A DNA stretch of 9,512 bases from Heyndrickxia sporothermodurans. Lineage in GTDB: Bacteria; Bacillota; Bacilli; Bacillales; Bacillaceae_C. A program made the position numbers and the translations under genes. The notes below the pieces were generated by a model. The model did not search any database. It saw nothing but the letters and a program-made list of their open reading frames with translations, and was not told where the DNA came from. Numbering within the stretch: the stretch's first letter is position 1; the number at the start of each line of letters is the position of its first letter. Positions 6,211 through 9,512 of this stretch are shown here, piece after piece. Location of the stretch: the NCBI RefSeq assembly GCF_016785185.1, contig NZ_JAEKDY010000123.1. The stretch is one strand, 5' to 3'.

Positions 6211-6936
6211 ATGGGTTTTGATTCAATGATTCGTTATATAAAGGAAAAAGGGTTAAATATCATTGAAGTGATGCAGGGCAGACAAAATGCTCAGCAGTTA
6301 GCATATGTTCGCCAGCTCCAAAGGGAAATAAATAATGACGAAAAGTTGTTTCTACCGTTACAACAATTACAATTTACTGTTTTTGATATAGAGACTACTG
6401 GTTTTTATCCAGAGCAAGGGGATCAAATAATTTCATTAGGCGCACTCAAAGTGAGAGAAGGAAAAATCTTTGAGGATACGCAGTTTTACTCATTGATTTA
6501 TACGAATCAAGATATCCCTCCTGAAATCGAACAATTAACAGGTATTAGGAAAAGTGATTTGACCACTGCACCTTCCTTATCGGAGGTGATCTATCAGTTT
6601 TATCAATTTGTAAAAGATGATCCTCTCATTGCTCATCATTCATATCATGAGAAAAACTTTCTCCAGCATGTGAATTGGAAGCTTTATCGTTCGTCGTTTA
6701 ATCATAGATTGATTGATACGTCTTTTCTGCTTCAGATAGCTGAGCCGACAATTCGTATTGTGAAATTGGAAGAGTGGTGCAACTATGCAGGAATTCCGGT
6801 GGAAAACCGTCATCATGCATTAGGGGATGCAATACTTACTGCTCAATTATGGTGTAAATACATTGAAAAGGTTCAAAAACTAGGAGTTATATCATTAATG
6901 GATCTATATGAAGAAGTTGCGAAAAGAAAAAAATGA
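6211..6936 (+). CDS. DEDDh 3'-5' exonuclease domain protein (DnaQ-like)
   Basis: A 241-residue protein with an N-terminal helical extension (about 1-50) and one DnaQ/epsilon-type exonuclease domain (about 54-220). Exo I is FDIETTGF, giving Asp59 and Glu61. Exo III is HHALGDA, giving His201 and Asp206. In Exo II the expected Asp of the A-H-N-A-x-F-D-x-x-F pattern is Glu147 (IAHHSYHEKNFL), a conservative but unusual change. The family removes nucleotides from the 3' end of DNA or RNA with two metal ions. From memory, genes of this type often sit next to DUF294 genes in Firmicutes, so the pair probably works together; a proofreading role is unlikely for such a stand-alone gene. AGGTGA (6202-6207) overlaps the previous stop and serves ATG 6211; the in-frame ATG 6226 has no site. 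It is the last gene of the amtB operon. Confidence 0.85.
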   Translation: MGFDSMIRYIKEKGLNIIEVMQGRQNAQQLAYVRQLQREINNDEKLFLPLQQLQFTVFDIETTGFYPEQGDQIISLGALKVREGKIFEDTQFYSLIYTNQDIPPEIEQLTGIRKSDLTTAPSLSEVIYQFYQFVKDDPLIAHHSYHEKNFLQHVNWKLYRSSFNHRLIDTSFLLQIAEPTIRIVKLEEWCNYAGIPVENRHHALGDAILTAQLWCKYIEKVQKLGVISLMDLYEEVAKRKK

Positions 6937-6996
6937 ATCTGGCAAATTTCGCATAGAAAAAACGAATGAAATACTTATATGTCAATGGTTTAAAGA

Positions 6997-7022
6997 TTTT
7001 TAATCAAACGTTTGATTAAAAA
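6997..7022. repeat. perfect 26-bp palindrome, operator-like
   Basis: The half-site TTTTTAATCAAAC (6997-7009) is followed directly by its exact reverse complement (7010-7022), centred on a CG step. Size and full symmetry resemble operators of TetR- or LacI-family repressors. It lies 60 bases after the exonuclease stop and before the terminator, where an operator would have no obvious gene to control. It could also fold as an RNA hairpin, but A rather than T residues end both strands, so it is not a classic terminator. Confidence 0.6.
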
Positions 7023-7043
7023 GATAAGTGTTGGCTATTGGTG

Positions 7044-7083
7044 AGGAATAAGATTTATTGTTGAAAAAATCTTATTCCTTTTT
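7044..7083 (+). terminator. rho-independent terminator of the amtB operon
   Basis: AGGAATAAGAT (7044-7054) pairs perfectly over 11 bp with ATCTTATTCCT (7069-7079), followed by T residues through 7083. It overlaps the end of the convergent YrvL-like gene. The reverse direction lacks a T run, so it works best for the plus strand. Confidence 0.8.
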
Positions 7084-7512
7084 CTTGTCAAAGTTATACT
7101 CAGCACAAGCAAGAAACAAAGCTAGTATAAGCTCGACCCAGGTAGGAATAGTAATACTACTCATCGATTCATCAACATAATGGAGGACAATCCAACTAAT
7201 TAATATATCGAAAAACATTAAAACAATGAAATTCACTATATTACTGTTTACATAACTGATAATAAAACGAATAATTAACTTTGCAAAAACCTCGGCTATT
7301 AGGCAAATGAAAAAGAATTTTAAGATAAAGGAAATAAGTGCTTGATTTGAATCATATTGGACATTAAGTAAGCGGAAAAATCCTATTATCCCAAAAAAGT
7401 AAAGAGCTATGACAACTACTAATGCAAAAATAATTAAAAATCCGATAGATAGTATAGTAACCAGTTTTGAGGGGAAATTTAAATCTGAAAATTTTTCGTC
7501 ATTATTCTTCAT
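7072..7512 (-). CDS. YrvL/RsiO-like regulatory membrane protein
   Basis: A 146-residue integral membrane protein with four predicted helices (about 17-42, 59-80, 92-112, 124-139), a short polar N-terminus and a charged C-terminus (FDKKKE). The family pattern is clear: FFGIIGFFRLLNVQYDS after helix 1, a F.AK.I.R segment after helix 2, DILISWIVLHYVDE, and IPT..ELILAL....EY.FDKK at the end. The B. subtilis member (YvrL, renamed RsiO; Pfam calls the family YrvL) negatively regulates the sigma factor SigO with RsoA. No sigma-factor gene is visible in this window, so it is an orphan here and its target is unknown. The ATG at 7512 has GGAGGAA (7516-7522) upstream. It is transcribed alone and converges on the amtB operon. 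Confidence 0.8.
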   Translation of the reverse strand: MKNNDEKFSDLNFPSKLVTILSIGFLIIFALVVVIALYFFGIIGFFRLLNVQYDSNQALISFILKFFFICLIAEVFAKLIIRFIISYVNSNIVNFIVLMFFDILISWIVLHYVDESMSSITIPTWVELILALFLACAEYNFDKKKE

Positions 7513-7532
7513 GAGTTCCTCCGAAGATTATT

Positions 7533-7562
7533 CTTATATCAATAATATCAGAATTTTTACAA
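7533..7562 (-). promoter_or_regulatory. candidate promoter of the YrvL-like gene
   Basis: On the minus strand, TTGTAA (7557-7562), 18 bases, then TATAAG (7533-7538), preceded by TGA to form an extended -10. The expected start near 7526 leaves a very short leader containing the ribosome site. It sits just beyond the T run of the metallophosphoesterase terminator. Confidence 0.45.
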
Positions 7563-7570
7563 TAAAATGC

Positions 7571-7596
7571 AAAAAACACCTAAATGATTAGGTGTT
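7571..7596 (-). terminator. rho-independent terminator of the metallophosphoesterase gene
   Basis: On the minus strand AACACCTAA (7588-7596) pairs perfectly with TTAGGTGTT (7575-7583) around a 4-base loop, followed by T residues (7571-7574). Confidence 0.85.
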
Positions 7597-7612
7597 CTTA
7601 AGATAGTGGAAG

Positions 7613-8458
7613 CTACATGGCACTGGCAGCCTTCTCGATAATTGGAAGCGTTAAATGATGGATTGTGATTTCAGGACGGCTTCCAATACGAATATTAAGA
7701 CCTGTTTGTCCTAATCCTTCGCTAATATAAAATGGCTTTCCATCGTGGGTTTGCAAGCCTTTAATCATATTCATTCGTACGAGTTTTCCCATTTTCAGAA
7801 GATGGTATGGCTTTGGCCAATATATTTGTCCTCCGTGAAAATGGCCAGATAATAAATAATCAAAGTGAAAATTCTTCATTTTAAGCACAATATTTGGATC
7901 ATGTGTTAAAACGAGATTATATCCGTGCATGAGTCCGTGATAGGATTTATCAATTTCACTCCGCTTAGTACTAAAATCGTCAATCCCGATAATGTTTAAA
8001 CGATTCCCGTTTATCGTTAGAACGTCATTCTCATTTTGCATCGTTTTACACCCTTGATCTTCAAGCACTTTTTTTAATGTAAGAAAATTTGAATCCCGCA
8101 ATACATAATCATGATTTCCAAATACGGCATATGTTCCGTATTTAGGATTAAGTTGGTTGAACACGTTTAAATAAGGAATCAGTTTTGGAATACTGCGCTT
8201 TCTATCTAAAAAATCACCAGTTAAAGCAATTAAATCAAATGATTGATCATTTAAACTTGCATAAAGCTTTTCTGGCGAAATGGAGAGATTTTCTAAATGT
8301 AGATCAGAGATTTGAAGTACTTTAATCGTTTGCCCATCTATCGTAGGGTGATTGACCCCTATATGATTTATCACGACATTTTGCGTGTTTTTATTTCCTT
8401 TATTAAAAATAATCATTAGAAAAGTAATGGCAATTATTGCGATTATCCAAATGTACAA
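7613..8458 (-). CDS. membrane-anchored metallophosphoesterase (YkoQ/YkuE-like)
   Basis: A 281-residue calcineurin-like phosphoesterase with one N-terminal transmembrane anchor (about 2-18), which probably places the catalytic domain outside the membrane. The full two-metal site is present: SDLHL (Asp52, His54), TGD (Asp82), FGNHD (Asn115, His116), LTHDP (His186), and GHFHGG (His206, His208). Relatives act on nucleotide, phospholipid or lipid-A-type phosphodiesters; the substrate here cannot be told. Layout and length resemble B. subtilis YkoQ, but I do not assign the symbol. The start is TTG at 8458, supported by AGGAGGGG (8464-8471) 5 bases upstream; a later start would remove the membrane anchor. 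It is a single-gene unit with its own promoter and terminator. Confidence 0.88.
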   Translation of the reverse strand: MYIWIIAIIAITFLMIIFNKGNKNTQNVVINHIGVNHPTIDGQTIKVLQISDLHLENLSISPEKLYASLNDQSFDLIALTGDFLDRKRSIPKLIPYLNVFNQLNPKYGTYAVFGNHDYVLRDSNFLTLKKVLEDQGCKTMQNENDVLTINGNRLNIIGIDDFSTKRSEIDKSYHGLMHGYNLVLTHDPNIVLKMKNFHFDYLLSGHFHGGQIYWPKPYHLLKMGKLVRMNMIKGLQTHDGKPFYISEGLGQTGLNIRIGSRPEITIHHLTLPIIEKAASAM

Positions 8459-8479
8459 ACTATCCCCTCCTCACCTTTG

Positions 8480-8509
8480 ATTATAATTGCTTAAAAGCAA
8501 GATTGTTAG
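8480..8509 (-). promoter_or_regulatory. candidate promoter with palindrome, metallophosphoesterase gene
   Basis: On the minus strand a perfect TATAAT (8480-8485) has a modest -35 CTAACA (8504-8509) 18 bases upstream. The spacer is largely filled by a perfect inverted repeat, TTGCTT-AA-AAGCAA on the plus strand (8487-8500), which might be an operator or chance. Confidence 0.45.
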
Positions 8510-8552
8510 CTGTAATTAATGGGAAAACGATTTCTAACTTGTTTTGCATAAG

Positions 8553-8583
8553 AAAAAAAGTCCTGATTCTAAAGTCAGGACTT
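8553..8583 (-). terminator. rho-independent terminator of the histidine phosphatase gene
   Basis: On the minus strand AAGTCCTGA (8575-8583) pairs perfectly with TCAGGACTT (8558-8566) around an 8-base loop, followed by T residues (8553-8557). It overlaps the stop codon of the gene. Confidence 0.85.
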
Positions 8584-9201
8584 CTTTATATGTGTATTCA
8601 AATTAATCGCTAAAAAGCGGCCTTCATCATCTTTTGTTCGTTTAAAAATCGTTACTCCAACGTTGTCCTGAGCAATCATTCGATAATTTCGGAAAGGGAT
8701 CTCAAGTGTGCCCGCAACAAAAAATCTAATGACCCAGCTGTGGGCTGTCACTAGAATCGTTCCTTCAGGATGCTGATTAACAACATCGTTTACAAATTCA
8801 TTCACCCTCTGAAAAATTTCGAAAGCATTTTCACCTGTTTTCCCTGCTTTGGTAGAACCGGGATCCTTTAGCCATTGATCCCAATACTTTGGATCTTCAG
8901 CGATAAATACTTCTAGCCTTTTGCCTTCCCATTCACCAAAATTTGCTTCAATGAGTCTTTCATCATTTTGTATAGGAACGAATTCCTCGTGGTTTAATAA
9001 AATGTATTCTCCCGTTTCACGTGCCCTGCATAATGGCGAGGAGTAAGCACCTGTAAATTGTACATCTTGCAATAATGTAGCTGCCATCTGAGCTTGTTGT
9101 TTTCCAATATTTGAAAGCTTAATGTCAGTTCGTCCGCAATAACGATTTCCACTAGCATTCCATTCTGATTCTCCATGACGTACGAAATATATGATAGTCA
9201 T
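8575..9201 (-). CDS. histidine phosphatase family protein (phosphoglycerate mutase-like)
   Basis: A 208-residue cytoplasmic enzyme of the histidine phosphatase superfamily, branch 1. The phosphate-accepting site is FVRHGESEWN (Arg8-His9-Gly10). It is followed by GRTDIKLSNIGKQQAQ (about 23-38), SSPLCRARETGE with Arg59 and Arg61, the RLIEANFGEWEG block (about 82-93) carrying the likely acid Glu85, and the second catalytic histidine in VTAHSWVIRFF (His154). In most relatives the last motif reads H-G-G or H-G-x; here Ser-Trp follows the histidine. Substrates in the family range from sugar phosphates to cofactor precursors such as alpha-ribazole phosphate. The length is compatible with a phosphatase rather than the longer glycolytic mutase. 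AGAGGTGG (9206-9213) sits just upstream of the ATG. It is a single gene with its own terminator. Confidence 0.9.
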   Translation of the reverse strand: MTIIYFVRHGESEWNASGNRYCGRTDIKLSNIGKQQAQMAATLLQDVQFTGAYSSPLCRARETGEYILLNHEEFVPIQNDERLIEANFGEWEGKRLEVFIAEDPKYWDQWLKDPGSTKAGKTGENAFEIFQRVNEFVNDVVNQHPEGTILVTAHSWVIRFFVAGTLEIPFRNYRMIAQDNVGVTIFKRTKDDEGRFLAINLNTHIKKS

Positions 9202-9234
9202 TAGACCACCTCTTTTTAATAATATAGTTATTTA

Positions 9235-9261
9235 AGTATAACAAATCGGAATCTTTTTCAA
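9235..9261 (-). promoter_or_regulatory. candidate promoter of the histidine phosphatase gene
   Basis: On the minus strand TGT-TATACT forms an extended -10 (TATACT at 9235-9240). TTGAAA (9256-9261) lies 15 bases further upstream, slightly close for a -35, but the extended -10 can compensate. Confidence 0.4.
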
Positions 9262-9332
9262 TAACTTAACAAAGAGTAACGCAATTGAAATATAAATGTA
9301 ATATGATTGTGGCTCCTTTTGTCGAATAATGA

Positions 9333-9341
9333 TGTTATAAT
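9333..9341 (+). promoter_or_regulatory. extended -10 promoter element pointing out of the window
   Basis: TGT followed by TATAAT is a perfect extended -10. No good -35 lies 16-18 bases upstream. It would start transcription near 9348, rightward, into a leader containing the hairpin at 9409-9425. Confidence 0.35.
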
Positions 9342-9512
9342 AGCACCTGTGACAATAGACACGTATTTTTCTATTTATACATAATTGAATGAATTTCATA
9401 ATTCTTAGCCCTTGTGTATCAAGGGGTTTAAGAGATAAAAAAAGAAGTACCTCCCCAAATCTTGTATAATGGTAGTTGACCAGTAAGCCCCCATTCAAAC
9501 AACGCATATAAA

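Larger units (their letters stand above)
9202..9512. other. 311-base stretch without a convincing gene
   Basis: Apart from the phosphatase promoter this stretch holds a rightward extended -10 (TGTTATAAT, 9333-9341), a hairpin CCCTTG-N5-CAAGGG (9409-9425), a run of seven A near 9437-9443, a CCTCCCC block (9451-9457) and a second TATAAT (9465-9470). Together these look like the leader of a rightward gene beyond the edge. The part from about 9405 on reminds me of sequences ahead of Bacillaceae transposase genes, but that is an impression from memory. A 91-codon minus-strand frame here has no good start site and runs through the promoter, so I leave it out. Confidence 0.3.

Noticed and set aside
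6997..7022. Palindrome as a CcpA cre site
   Set aside because: It has the central CG but mismatches the conserved outer TG and C positions of the cre consensus, and it lies at an operon end.
6997..7083. Convergent bidirectional terminator for the amtB operon and the YrvL-like gene
   Set aside because: The 7044-7079 stem has a T run only on the plus strand, and the palindrome is followed by A residues on both strands.
7409..7591. 60-codon plus-strand frame opposite the YrvL-like gene
   Set aside because: Antisense to a real gene and ends inside a terminator; no ribosome site.
9409..9425. Hairpin CCCTTG/CAAGGG as an intrinsic terminator
   Set aside because: No T run follows on either strand.
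9232..9507. 91-codon minus-strand frame at the right edge
   Set aside because: No ribosome site at its ATG, composition like translated A+T-rich noncoding DNA, and it runs across the hairpin and the phosphatase promoter.

Overview
The window looks like a chromosomal stretch from a low-G+C, spore-former-type Bacillaceae bacterium (Bacillus sensu lato). The grounds are the A+T-rich sequence, strong AGGAGG/GGGGGA ribosome sites, TTG starts, short intrinsic terminators with T runs, TnrA/GlnR-type nitrogen boxes, and gene families typical of that group (YrvL/RsiO-like, YkoP-like, DUF2087). I cannot name the species. There are no rRNA or tRNA genes, CRISPR arrays or complete mobile elements.

Left part (1-3077), plus strand. 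A small DUF2087 protein gene (151-447) is closed by a terminator. It is followed by a likely operon: an MFS exporter (532-1764), a stand-alone SCP2 sterol-carrier-type domain protein (1816-2166), and a two-domain GNAT acetyltransferase whose start overlaps the SCP2 gene. The GNAT reading frame is broken by a one-base frameshift near 2594-2621, so the C-terminal catalytic-looking domain (to 3033) is cut off from any good start. A terminator follows at 3038-3077.

Middle part (3078-7083), plus strand. A single YkoP-like gene (3185-3751, TTG start) ends in a terminator. Next comes the most interesting unit, a nitrogen-type operon. Two perfect matches to TGTNA-N7-TNACA flank a candidate promoter ahead of an ammonium channel gene (amtB/nrgA, 3924-5174). 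Downstream, where many bacteria including B. subtilis have the PII gene glnK/nrgB, there is instead a DUF294 (GlnD-like) nucleotidyltransferase (5247-6203) and a DEDDh DnaQ-type exonuclease (6211-6936). A perfect 26-bp palindrome and a strong terminator end the unit.

Right part (7072-9512), minus strand. Three separately terminated genes: a four-helix YrvL/RsiO-like membrane protein (7072-7512), a membrane-anchored metallophosphoesterase (7613-8458, TTG start) and a histidine phosphatase of the phosphoglycerate-mutase superfamily (8575-9201). Each has a candidate promoter. The last 311 bases hold no gene I trust. They carry a rightward extended -10 element, a hairpin and sequence that may be the leader of a gene or insertion sequence beyond the edge.

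How the genes fit together: ammonium uptake under nitrogen control is the only clear physiological theme, and co-transcription suggests the nucleotidyltransferase/exonuclease pair belongs to it. The other genes look like independent accessory or housekeeping units.
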